Source: Lachnospiraceae bacterium UBA3643 (GTDB lineage Bacteria; Bacillota; Clostridia; Lachnospirales; Lachnospiraceae). Taken from it: 13,337 bases of DNA. Every line of letters begins with the position of its first letter. The stretch's first letter is position 1. Position numbers and translations under genes: made by a program. Positions 1 through 6,432 of the stretch are shown here, piece after piece. The notes under the pieces were generated by a model that saw only the letters and a program-made list of their open reading frames with translations, had not been told where the DNA came from and searched no databases. Location of the stretch: positions 1 through 13,337 of the forward strand of contig DFKO01000134.1 in the NCBI GenBank assembly GCA_002373855.1, given 5' to 3'.

Positions 1-2130
1 CAAAAGTTTTTTATAAGCGGTTTTAAAGGTCTGATCCACAGATCACCAAACATGGATACACTGGTGGCACTGGGAGCAACGGCATCTTATGCATACAGTG
101 TATATGCACTCTTTGCCATGACCGGAGCTGTAATGATTGGAGATGACAGCATGGTCATGTATTACATGGATCAGTTTTATTTTGAGTCTGCGGCTACCAT
201 ACTGACACTGATCACTGTAGGCAAAACTCTTGAGGCAAGATCAAAGGGAAAAACTACGGATGCCCTTAAGTCACTGATGAAACTGGCTCCAAAGACAGCA
301 GTTATCATTAAAGACGGCACGGAAGAAACTGTTCCTATAGATGAAGTAAAACCGGGAGACAGATTTGTGGTACGGCCGGGAGACAGTATTCCGGTAGACG
401 GCACGGTCACTGAGGGAGAGAGTGCTGTAAATGAGTCAGCTCTGACCGGTGAGAGTATACCGGCCTGGAAAAAGCCCGGAGATATGGTGTCGGCAGCCAC
501 GATCAATACATCGGGTTATATGATATGCGAAGCAAAGCGTGTCGGTGAGGATACCACACTGGCCGGTATCATACGTATGGTCAGTGATGCAGCTGCTACA
601 AAGGCACCCATAGCCAAGATTGCCGATAAGGTATCCGGCGTGTTTGTGCCTGCAGTTATGGGAATATCACTCGTCACATTTATCGCATGGCTCATCGCAG
701 GTCAGACACTCGGATATGCGATGGCCAGAGCAGTATCTGTCCTCGTAATCAGCTGCCCGTGTGCACTGGGACTCGCTACTCCCGTAGCGATAATGGTAGG
801 TAACGGTGTGGGTGCACGAAACGGTATCCTGTATAAAACAGCAGCTACCATGGAGATGGCAGGCAGGACGGGTATCGTGGTACTTGATAAGACGGGTACT
901 GTCACTACAGGTAATATGTCTGTGTCAGAAATATATCCGGCACCGGGATATGGCAGTGAAAAGCTTTTGGAGACGGCGTACGCCCTTGAATCAAAGAGTG
1001 AGCACCCCATAGCAAAAGCGATTGCAATCTATGCAGATGAAAGAGGAGTGAGAAAACCTGAATCAACGGAATTTGAAGTCTTATCAGGAAATGGTATAAA
1101 GGCGAAAATAAATGATGTCATGTATTACGGTGGCAGTGCCGGATATATTTTTGGCATTGCAGGTAAATATCAGGAAGCTCAGGATGAGATATTAAAGAAG
1201 TGGGCGGCGAAAGGCATGACCCCGGTCTTGTTTGCAAAAGATAATGAACTCATCGGTATGATAGCTGTTGCAGATACCATTAAGGAAGACTCTGCAGCTG
1301 CCGTCAGTGAACTGAAAAATATGGGCATACATGTGGTCATGCTGACAGGAGATAATGAGATAACTGCCCGGGCCGTAGCTGATAAAGCCGGAGTAGATGA
1401 AGTGGTGGCAGGTGTCCTCCCCGATGGCAAGGAAACTGTAGTAAGAAAACTCATGGAACATGGTCGTGTAGCCATGGTAGGTGACGGCATAAATGATGCT
1501 CCGGCGCTCACGAGAGCAGATACAGGAATAGCAATCGGCGCAGGCACGGATATAGCAATCGATGCAGCCGACATAGTACTAATGAAAGGCAGTATCCGTG
1601 ATGTCGCAGCTGCCATACGTATCTCGAGGGCTACGGTGCGAAATATACATGAAAATCTCTTCTGGGCATTTTTCTATAATGTGATCGGCATACCTCTTGC
1701 AGCCGGATGTTACGTGGCAGCCTTTGGATGGACGCTGAATCCGATGTTTGGAGCGGCTGCAATGGGCCTTTCAAGCTTTTGCGTAGTATCAAATGCACTC
1801 CGTTTAAATCTTATAAAAGTTTATGACGGCAGACGTGATAAAAAGATAAAGCAGGCGTTTTCCGGTAAATTAATTAATGAAAATGAAAAAATACAAACAA
1901 ACAATTCCGGAAAGGAGAAAGAAAAGATGATCATTAAAGTAACAGGTATGATGTGCGAGCACTGTGAAAATCATGTAAAAAAGGCGATTGAGGCAATTGA
2001 CGGTATAGAGAGCGCTGTGGCTTCCCATGAGGGCAATACGGTCACAATCACTTCGTCAAAAGATGTGGATATGGAACTTGTCAAAAAGGCAGTTACAGAC
2101 GCAGGTTATCAGTATGGAGGGGTCATTTAG
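1..2130 (+). CDS. copA: Copper-exporting P1B-type ATPase with C-terminal HMA domain (5' end outside window)
   Basis: Pumps Cu(I) out of the cytoplasm using ATP. The frame is open from base 1, and the first 17 codons before the first ATG (52) already match the family (…SGF-K…HRSPNMDTLVALG), so the gene starts upstream; the N-terminal region and first helices are missing. Numbered from base 1, 709 residues are visible. Motifs in order: TGES in the actuator domain (bases ~448-459); the copper-binding CPC in a membrane helix (754-762); the phosphorylated Asp of DKTGT (886-888); the P1B-specific HP in SEHP (1003-1008); GDGINDAP (about 1480-1503). YN (FYNVIGIP) and MxxSS (MGLSS) near the end indicate the Cu(I) subgroup rather than Zn/Cd. 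After a short polar Lys/Glu/Asn linker comes an HMA metal-binding domain with the MMCEHC (MxCxxC) site. A strong ribosome site inside the linker could also give this domain as a free protein. larE follows with a 1-nt overlap. Confidence 0.96.
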   Translation, partial: QKFFISGFKGLIHRSPNMDTLVALGATASYAYSVYALFAMTGAVMIGDDSMVMYYMDQFYFESAATILTLITVGKTLEARSKGKTTDALKSLMKLAPKTAVIIKDGTEETVPIDEVKPGDRFVVRPGDSIPVDGTVTEGESAVNESALTGESIPAWKKPGDMVSAATINTSGYMICEAKRVGEDTTLAGIIRMVSDAAATKAPIAKIADKVSGVFVPAVMGISLVTFIAWLIAGQTLGYAMARAVSVLVISCPCALGLATPVAIMVGNGVGARNGILYKTAATMEMAGRTGIVVLDKTGTVTTGNMSVSEIYPAPGYGSEKLLETAYALESKSEHPIAKAIAIYADERGVRKPESTEFEVLSGNGIKAKINDVMYYGGSAGYIFGIAGKYQEAQDEILKKWAAKGMTPVLFAKDNELIGMIAVADTIKEDSAAAVSELKNMGIHVVMLTGDNEITARAVADKAGVDEVVAGVLPDGKETVVRKLMEHGRVAMVGDGINDAPALTRADTGIAIGAGTDIAIDAADIVLMKGSIRDVAAAIRISRATVRNIHENLFWAFFYNVIGIPLAAGCYVAAFGWTLNPMFGAAAMGLSSFCVVSNALRLNLIKVYDGRRDKKIKQAFSGKLINENEKIQTNNSGKEKEKMIIKVTGMMCEHCENHVKKAIEAIDGIESAVASHEGNTVTITSSKDVDMELVKKAVTDAGYQYGGVI
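1911..1929 (+). promoter_or_regulatory. Internal ribosome binding site and in-frame ATG before the HMA domain of copA
   Basis: AAAGGAG at 1911-1917 lies 9 bases before an in-frame ATG at 1927-1929. Translation from here would give a free 67-residue HMA protein (1927-2130) starting MIIKVTGMMCEHC, the size and layout of a CopZ copper chaperone. The signal is as good as those of true starts in this window and sits in the low-complexity linker. Whether ribosomes use it cannot be told from sequence; it may be a remnant of a former separate copZ that became fused to copA. Confidence 0.5.
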
Positions 2131-2963
2131 TGACTGATGATAAACTGCTTAATAAATATGAGGAGTTAAAAAAATACCTGGGCTCTTTTGGAAAAGTGGC
2201 AGTTGCATTTTCAAGTGGAGTTGACTCTACATTTTTGTTGTATGCGGCTAAAGAGGCTCTCGGAGACAATGTACTGGCACTGACAGCCTCATCATGTTCA
2301 TTTCCCGTAAGAGAATTAAAGGAGACAAAAGCATTCTGCGAGGAGCATGGTATCAGGCAGATCATCGTAGAGTCAGAAGAACTCAGCATTGAGGGCTTTT
2401 CCCATAATCCCAAGAACCGCTGTTATCTGTGTAAGCGTGAGCTTTTTCAGAAGTTTCGTGATGTGACAGAGAGAGAAGGGATAAAGGAAATAGTTGAGGG
2501 ATCGAATCTTGATGACAACGGAGATTACAGACCGGGACTGATGGCTGTAGCTGAGCTTGGGATACAGAGCCCGTTAAGGACTATAGGCTTTACAAAAAAT
2601 GAGATACGCATGATGTCAAAGCATCTCGGACTTCCTACATGGGAGAAACAATCATTTGCATGTCTTTCAAGCAGATTTCCCTACGGAGAGGAAATCACAG
2701 AGAAAAAACTCGGTATGGTGGATACGGCAGAGCAGTATCTGCTTGATATGGGATTTCATCAGCTGCGGGTACGTATCCATGGCAATGTGGCCAGGATAGA
2801 ACTTGACCCGTCAGAGTTTGGAAAGTTTATGGAAGAGGATGTCAGGACGAAAGTCTATGATATGTTTAAAAAGACAGGCTTTGCATATGTGGCCCTTGAT
2901 ATTAAGGGATACCGGACAGGCAGCATGAACGAGACATTAAATGATACATCTGCCGATAAGTAG
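2130..2963 (+). CDS. larE: ATP-dependent sacrificial sulfur transferase LarE
   Basis: LarE adenylates the carboxylates of pyridinium-3,5-biscarboxylate mononucleotide and donates sulfur during synthesis of the nickel-pincer nucleotide of lactate racemase and related enzymes. The 277-residue length is usual for the family. Visible: the PP-loop SSGVDS at residues 28-33, the family motif CYLCKRELF at 98-106, EGSNLDD at 123-129, and FACLSSRFPYG with Cys178, at the position of the sacrificial cysteine. No further Cys follows Cys178, so this looks like the single-cysteine type rather than the three-cysteine iron-sulfur type. The start is GTG at 2130, whose G is the last base of the copA stop; GGAGGGG at 2116-2122 lies 7 bases upstream. 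No larA, larB or larC is in the window. Coupling to copA suggests co-expression with the copper pump. The family call is firm; the cellular target is inferred. Confidence 0.92.
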   Translation: MTDDKLLNKYEELKKYLGSFGKVAVAFSSGVDSTFLLYAAKEALGDNVLALTASSCSFPVRELKETKAFCEEHGIRQIIVESEELSIEGFSHNPKNRCYLCKRELFQKFRDVTEREGIKEIVEGSNLDDNGDYRPGLMAVAELGIQSPLRTIGFTKNEIRMMSKHLGLPTWEKQSFACLSSRFPYGEEITEKKLGMVDTAEQYLLDMGFHQLRVRIHGNVARIELDPSEFGKFMEEDVRTKVYDMFKKTGFAYVALDIKGYRTGSMNETLNDTSADK

Positions 2964-2970
2964 TCAAAAG

Positions 2971-2979
2971 TGATATAAT
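2971..2979 (+). promoter_or_regulatory. Extended -10 promoter for the diguanylate cyclase
   Basis: TGATATAAT is a perfect extended -10 (TGn plus TATAAT at 2974-2979), just after the larE stop. No good -35 lies 16-18 bases upstream, where the DNA is still larE coding sequence; extended -10 promoters often lack one. Expected transcript start is about 2986, leaving a leader of about 65 bases before the gene at 3050. Confidence 0.6.
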
Positions 2980-2993
2980 GAGTGAAATATTAT

Positions 2994-3014
2994 CCTTGGG
3001 TAATATACCCCGGG
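2994..3014 (+). repeat. Imperfect palindrome in the leader of the diguanylate cyclase gene
   Basis: Arms CCTTGGGTA (2994-3002) and TACCCCGGG (3006-3014) flank ATA; the inner five bases on each side (GGGTA/TACCC) pair perfectly, the outer CC/GG also pair, and two positions between do not. It lies just downstream of the predicted transcript start, so it could be an operator or a leader hairpin. The following ATTTTGG could also make it a weak terminator for copA-larE. Confidence 0.4.
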
Positions 3015-3049
3015 ATTTTGGTATAAAAAGTTGAAGGGGTATCGTTTCA

Positions 3050-4132
3050 TTGAAGGACAAAAATATTATTGACAAGACAATGCATTTCCTTGTCCACAAC
3101 AGTTTCATGTTCACCATCGTGATTATGTGTCTGGTGCATCTGACGCTGCTGGTATTAATGTATTTTGAAAAGGTCACACCGCTTGTTCAGATCAATATAA
3201 TGAGTGTGATTGTTTATCTGTTTTGCATTGTGCTCAGCAGATTTGGACACATCATGCCGGTATATGTCAGCCTGATCCTGGAGGTGTCAGTTTATGTTAT
3301 TGCGTCATGCCACTATATCGGATGGAAGTGTGGATCGGTTTGTTTTCTCTGTGCTATTGTTCCCATCATTATTTATTTCGGATGCTTTCTGTTTAAGGGA
3401 AAACAGAGATGGATCATAGTATTTCTCCTGCTGGCAAACTATGCCATGTATGTGACTTTATATGTGAGACTTGCCGATGTGAAGCCTATATTTGAGGTGT
3501 CTGATATTATACAAAAGGTCCTGATGATCTTTTCATCGTTTGTAATGGTCTTTTCTGTAATTGTTTACAGTGTCATCTATATCTACTCAAGTGAATACCA
3601 GATGGTCAGCCTGGAGGAAAAGAATCAGAAGCTCTCTGTTGATGCCAAGGAAGATGCCTTAACCAGTCTCTTAAACCGCAGGGGATTTCTGCCGGTGGTT
3701 GAGTCACTGATGAAAAGTGATACACCTACCCATTTCTGTGTATCATTCTGTGATATAGACAATTTCAAGCGTATAAACGATTCATACGGTCATGACTGTG
3801 GCGACGAGGTTCTGAGACATATCACATGGATCATAAAAAAGGAAATGCACGGGTGTGATATCTGCAGATGGGGCGGCGAGGAGATCATCATCCTGATGAA
3901 GGATTACGATCTGGCCGTGGCCAGGGAAAAGATGGAATATCTGCGAAAATGTATTGAGTCAAACCCGACGGTATTCTTTAACAGGAGAGTGGAAGCGACC
4001 ATCACGATAGGTCTGGCTGAATATGAAGATATATTTAAAGAGCCGGATGATATAATCAAGAAAGCTGATGAACGTATGTACTACGGCAAGCAGCATGGCA
4101 AAAATATCCTGATATATGAGGATGCAGTATAG
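3050..4132 (+). CDS. Membrane diguanylate cyclase, six-helix sensor plus GGDEF domain
   Basis: Makes cyclic di-GMP from two GTP at the inner face of the membrane. Residues ~17-180 hold six hydrophobic segments (about 17-40, 44-64, 69-90, 95-115, 121-141, 154-180) that match no named sensor family I recognise. A short linker leads to the GGDEF domain (about 198-360): DALTSLLNRRGF (202-213), the metal and substrate motif CDIDNFKRINDSYGH (234-248), signature GGEEI at 275-279, and KKADERMYYGKQHGKN near the end. GGEEI has Ile in place of the usual Phe, but the catalytic acidic residues are present, so activity is likely. The RxxD product-inhibition site is absent: Met and Cys occupy the Arg and Asp positions. 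The start is TTG at 3050, with GAAGGGG (3033-3039) 10 bases upstream; ATG at 3080 (residue 11) is the alternative. It has its own promoter and terminator and is probably a single-gene unit. Confidence 0.92.
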   Translation: MKDKNIIDKTMHFLVHNSFMFTIVIMCLVHLTLLVLMYFEKVTPLVQINIMSVIVYLFCIVLSRFGHIMPVYVSLILEVSVYVIASCHYIGWKCGSVCFLCAIVPIIIYFGCFLFKGKQRWIIVFLLLANYAMYVTLYVRLADVKPIFEVSDIIQKVLMIFSSFVMVFSVIVYSVIYIYSSEYQMVSLEEKNQKLSVDAKEDALTSLLNRRGFLPVVESLMKSDTPTHFCVSFCDIDNFKRINDSYGHDCGDEVLRHITWIIKKEMHGCDICRWGGEEIIILMKDYDLAVAREKMEYLRKCIESNPTVFFNRRVEATITIGLAEYEDIFKEPDDIIKKADERMYYGKQHGKNILIYEDAV

Positions 4133-4139
4133 ACAAGAG

Positions 4140-4168
4140 ACGCGATGTTAAAATACATCGCGTTTTTT
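4140..4168 (+). terminator. Rho-independent terminator after the diguanylate cyclase
   Basis: A perfect 9-bp stem, ACGCGATGT (4140-4148) with ACATCGCGT (4155-4163), a 6-base loop, then six T (4163-4168). It begins 8 bases after the stop codon. Confidence 0.92.
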
Positions 4169-4183
4169 ATATTTCAGGGCGCT

Positions 4184-4223
4184 AAAAGACTTTCCGGGAT
4201 ATCAACATTTCGGAAAGTGTTTT
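4184..4223 (+). repeat. Second inverted repeat before the CmpB-like gene (terminator or operator)
   Basis: ACTTTCCG (4189-4196) pairs perfectly with CGGAAAGT (4211-4218), loop 14 bases. After one G/G mismatch the arms extend by AAAA/TTTT (4184-4187 and 4220-4223). A T-rich tract (GTTTTTGCTTTT) follows, so it could be a second terminator. It also covers the place where the -35 of the next promoter would lie, so a regulator site is equally possible. Confidence 0.45.
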
Positions 4224-4234
4224 TGCTTTTGTAG

Positions 4235-4240
4235 TATAAT
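4235..4240 (+). promoter_or_regulatory. -10 element for the CmpB-CPCC-BECR gene set
   Basis: A perfect TATAAT at 4235-4240 lies only 9 bases before the ATG at 4250. The expected transcript start (about 4246-4248) would make the mRNA leaderless or nearly so, in line with the lack of any ribosome site before this ATG. No recognisable -35 is present at 16-18 bases spacing. Confidence 0.5.
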
Positions 4241-4249
4241 TATTATGAA

Positions 4250-4759
4250 ATGAAGAGAGAGCAGATTACAGTTTTCTTAACAAAATACATGTTCATGTTC
4301 ATGGCTGCATCAATGATTGGGTGGATGTATGAAATAGCCTGTGTACGCATTTTGTATAACACATATTATGACAGAGGTATTCTCCATCTTCCCATGTGTC
4401 CGATTTACGGATTTGGAATGCTGATGCTCCTTGTGATATTCAGAAAAGTACATAATCCCGTCGGTATTTTTGTGGGCAGTACTATTTTTACGACGGCTCT
4501 TGAACTTGCATCATCATATATTTTGGAATACAAATTTAATATGATACTGTGGACTTACGAGGACTGGCCGTTATCTTTTCAAAACAGAATCTCTGCAGTC
4601 AGCAGTTGTATGTTTGGATTGATGGCCCTGATGGTCATGAAACTAATAAAGCCGGTGACAGACAAATTGTTTGAGTCTGAATATAAAACGAGAGCATCAA
4701 TGACGGTAGCAGTGTTGTTTATATTTTGCGTGATTTGGGAGGTGTCATTTTATGGGTAA
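4250..4759 (+). CDS. CmpB-type putative ABC-transporter membrane protein (PF06541-like)
   Basis: A 169-residue membrane protein with about five hydrophobic segments (8-26, 49-64, 70-90, 113-133, 149-166). The family signature is clear: GWMYE at 24-28, a DRGILHLPMCPIYGFG stretch at 41-56, TTALEL at 81-86, and a WTYED…PLSFQNRISAVSS region at 101-119. In Firmicutes this family is annotated as putative ABC transporter type IV, but no ATPase partner is in the window and its function is unknown. The ATG at 4250 has no Shine-Dalgarno, and the -10 box lies 9 bases upstream, so translation may be leaderless; Met14, Met16 and Met18 are alternatives but also lack one. The stop overlaps the start of the next gene by 8 bases, pointing to coupled translation. 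Confidence 0.82.
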   Translation: MKREQITVFLTKYMFMFMAASMIGWMYEIACVRILYNTYYDRGILHLPMCPIYGFGMLMLLVIFRKVHNPVGIFVGSTIFTTALELASSYILEYKFNMILWTYEDWPLSFQNRISAVSSCMFGLMALMVMKLIKPVTDKLFESEYKTRASMTVAVLFIFCVIWEVSFYG

Positions 4760-5069
4760 TGAAAAGAAAACAAAATGTCCGTGTTGCGGATTTTATACTT
4801 TCCGGATAGGTCCTGACAGTGAGTATGATATATGCCCTGTCTGCTACTGGGAAAATGACAAAGAGCAGAATGAAGATGAAGATTACGAAGGTGGCGCCAA
4901 TAATGTCTCATTAAATCACGCCCGTGAAAACTATGCGGCGTTCGGAGCCTGTGAGGAGAGGTTTATTGATAAAGTGAGAGACCCAATAGATGAGGAAATG
5001 GGCGATGAAGATGAAGAAGACTTGGATGATATCGAAGATGATGATTACGGCGATGGAGATGAAGAATAA
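4752..5069 (+). CDS. Cysteine-rich CPCC-family protein with acidic tail
   Basis: A 105-residue soluble protein. CPCC at residues 9-12 and CPVC at 28-31 form a probable zinc-ribbon-like site. The following FWED-like YWEND, the GGANNVSLNHARENYAAFGA stretch (47-66) and the VRDP (75-78) are typical of the CPCC family (PF14206), whose role is unknown. Residues 81-105 form a strongly acidic tail (18 of 25 Asp or Glu) beyond the family core. GGAGGTG (4738-4744) lies 7 bases before the ATG, and the start lies inside the end of the CmpB-like gene (8-base overlap). The next gene starts 2 bases after its stop, so the three are probably one transcript. CPCC genes often lie near toxin, immunity or small accessory genes; a partner or immunity role for the third gene is only a guess. 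Confidence 0.85.
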   Translation: MGNEKKTKCPCCGFYTFRIGPDSEYDICPVCYWENDKEQNEDEDYEGGANNVSLNHARENYAAFGACEERFIDKVRDPIDEEMGDEDEEDLDDIEDDDYGDGDEE

Positions 5070-5071
5070 AA

Positions 5072-5515
5072 ATGAAAAATAATAATCAGACAATAATAAA
5101 AGTAATAGTGTTTGTGGTCGGTATAATTGTGGCTTTGATAGTAGCAAATTATAAAACCGCAGATGATACAGCCGACGGATACAAAACCGTGGATGACCGG
5201 AATGTTTCAGAAGACAGCCCGGAAGTTTCTCCCCCAAAAGAGACGGTAACATACTGCTTCAGAAACAGTGATCTCCTTGACCAGCACTTTGAAAAGCATG
5301 GCAAAGAAATGGGATTCTCAACACCTGAGGAATATGAAGCAGCAGCTTCCGCAGTTATTAATAATCCCGATGCACTTTATAAAACAGAAGCAGAGGACGG
5401 TGACGGAGTCTACTATTTAGAGTCAACCAACGAATTTGTGGTTCTCTCAACAGACGGATATATCAGGACATACTTCAATCCCGGTGACGGAAAAGCATAT
5501 TTTGACAGACAGTAA
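5072..5515 (+). CDS. Membrane-anchored protein with a BECR toxin nuclease-like outer domain
   Basis: A 147-residue protein. Residues ~8-26 form one hydrophobic helix with a Lys at position 10 and no lipobox Cys, so an uncleaved N-terminal anchor with the rest outside is likely. Residues 27-58 are a polar linker with an imperfect tandem repeat (YKTADD at 27-32, YKTVDD at 37-42). Residues ~59-147 form a compact domain: FRNSDLLDQHFEKHGKEMGF (63-82), INNPDALYKTEAEDGD (96-111), YYLESTNEFVVLS (114-126), DGYIRTYFNP (128-137). From memory this resembles the C-terminal domains of polymorphic toxins of the Barnase-EndoU-ColicinE5/D-RelE group, with His72/His76 and Arg132 as candidate catalytic residues; I cannot confirm the family. 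The start lies 2 bases after the CPCC stop, with only a weak, distant GGAG (5055-5058), so coupling is probable. Confidence 0.75.
   Translation: MKNNNQTIIKVIVFVVGIIVALIVANYKTADDTADGYKTVDDRNVSEDSPEVSPPKETVTYCFRNSDLLDQHFEKHGKEMGFSTPEEYEAAASAVINNPDALYKTEAEDGDGVYYLESTNEFVVLSTDGYIRTYFNPGDGKAYFDRQ
5150..5197 (+). repeat. Short imperfect tandem duplication in the linker of the membrane-anchored protein
   Basis: The 18 bases at 5150-5167 and at 5180-5197 agree at 14 positions, with a 30-base period (10 codons, YKT[AV]DD). This looks like an old in-frame duplication that lengthened the linker between the membrane helix and the outer domain. Confidence 0.5.
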
Positions 5516-5517
5516 TT

Positions 5518-5542
5518 AAAAAGGGGCAGCGCCGGCTGCCCC
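5518..5542 (-). terminator. Terminator of the padR-DUF1700-DUF4097 operon, shared at a convergent junction
   Basis: GGGGCAGC (5523-5530) and GCTGCCCC (5535-5542) form a perfect 8-bp GC-rich stem with a 4-base loop. Read on the minus strand it is followed by TTTTTAATTA (5522 downward), a proper terminator. Read on the plus strand it is followed by TGATCATTTATAT, without a good T run, so it is weaker for the CmpB-CPCC-BECR set. Confidence 0.85.
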
Positions 5543-5574
5543 TGATCATTTATATACCGGTTATAATTTTGTCA

Positions 5575-6417
5575 TTACTTTGCAAGTTCTATCCTGACAT
5601 CGCCGCTTCCGACCTTGATTTTGCAGGTGCCGTCATTTCCGTTATCAGGTACATTGGTATCACCGCTGGCTACAGAGATTTCGTAATCGAATTTGGATAG
5701 AACGGTTCCTTCTATTGTACCGCTGCTTGCGGAAATAGACATATTGTCTGCATCGCATTTATCCATTTCCACATCTCCGCTTGAGACTTCCAGATCAAGA
5801 TTGCCTGAGCAGATCATATTTGTCAGCTCATAATCACCGCTGCCGGCTTTGAATGATCCGTTATCACAGGTAAAGTTTTCAATTATGACCTTTCCTGAAC
5901 CGATATCGAAACAGGCATCACCTGACACATCACAGTTCCTGATGGTGATAGAGCCGCTTCCAACCTTGGCATTTACCGAGGCAAATGAGAAGATGTCAAA
6001 GGCAAGATCGCCGCTGCCGACATTAATGATAAATTCATCGTATTCATCTTTTGGCAGATACAGTTTGGACTTGTTTTCGTTTCCAAAATAAAAGCCAATC
6101 TGGAGTTTATTTAATTGTTTCTCTTTGATTATTAATGTGTCCCCTTCAACAGTTACGTTGTAGGTTTTATTATCGTTTTCGTAGCAGATAAAGTGAGTAT
6201 CATCGTCATCAGAGAGAAGTATTTCTATATCTGCGGAACCGACTGAAAGGTCTATGTTGTCAAAATTCTCTGTGACATCATAAGTCTTTTCTTCATAAGG
6301 CGGCTCGGAAGAAATACTATCAAAACTAAACGATTTCATACTCATGCCTGTAAAGGCAATACCGAGTCCTATGATTATTAAACCGAGTGCAATATAAACA
6401 GATGCTTTCTTTGACAT
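5575..6417 (-). CDS. DUF4097-family beta-solenoid envelope protein
   Basis: A 280-residue protein with one N-terminal hydrophobic helix (about 6-24) and no lipobox, so probably anchored with the rest outside the membrane. The body is rich in Asp, Ser and Gly and fits DUF4097 (PF13349), putative adhesin-like beta-helix proteins. From residue 134 the triplet [GSA]SG recurs at 134, 153, 173, 192, 212, 231, 250 and 270, intervals of 19-20, usually followed by Asp/Ser/Thr and alternating hydrophobic residues: eight near-equal coils. The ATG at 6417 has AAGGAGG (6426-6432) 8 bases upstream, overlapping the end of the DUF1700 gene. It is the last gene of a padR operon and ends about 30 bases before a terminator. 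The padR, DUF1700, DUF4097 order recurs in Firmicutes; the role is unproven. Confidence 0.88.
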   Translation of the reverse strand: MSKKASVYIALGLIIIGLGIAFTGMSMKSFSFDSISSEPPYEEKTYDVTENFDNIDLSVGSADIEILLSDDDDTHFICYENDNKTYNVTVEGDTLIIKEKQLNKLQIGFYFGNENKSKLYLPKDEYDEFIINVGSGDLAFDIFSFASVNAKVGSGSITIRNCDVSGDACFDIGSGKVIIENFTCDNGSFKAGSGDYELTNMICSGNLDLEVSSGDVEMDKCDADNMSISASSGTIEGTVLSKFDYEISVASGDTNVPDNGNDGTCKIKVGSGDVRIELAK

Positions 6418-6432
6418 TTCTGTTTCCTCCTT

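Noticed and set aside
1179..1616. A 145-codon minus-strand open frame inside copA
   Set aside because: It covers the P-domain motifs of CopA and is Ser/Ala/Pro-rich, as expected for a reverse shadow of a coding region.
1850..1930. Programmed frameshifting in copA as in E. coli
   Set aside because: Here the chaperone-like domain is C-terminal and in frame, so frameshifting is not needed to make it; internal initiation explains the signal better.
4911..5252. A 113-codon minus-strand open frame across the CPCC and anchored-protein genes
   Set aside because: Its Leu/Ile/Phe-rich sequence simply reflects the acidic GAT/GAA tail of the CPCC gene read backwards; both plus-strand genes have better support.
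5518..5542. Reading the GC-rich hairpin as an equally good terminator for the plus strand
   Set aside because: On the plus strand it lacks a T run; only the minus-strand reading has five T straight after the stem.
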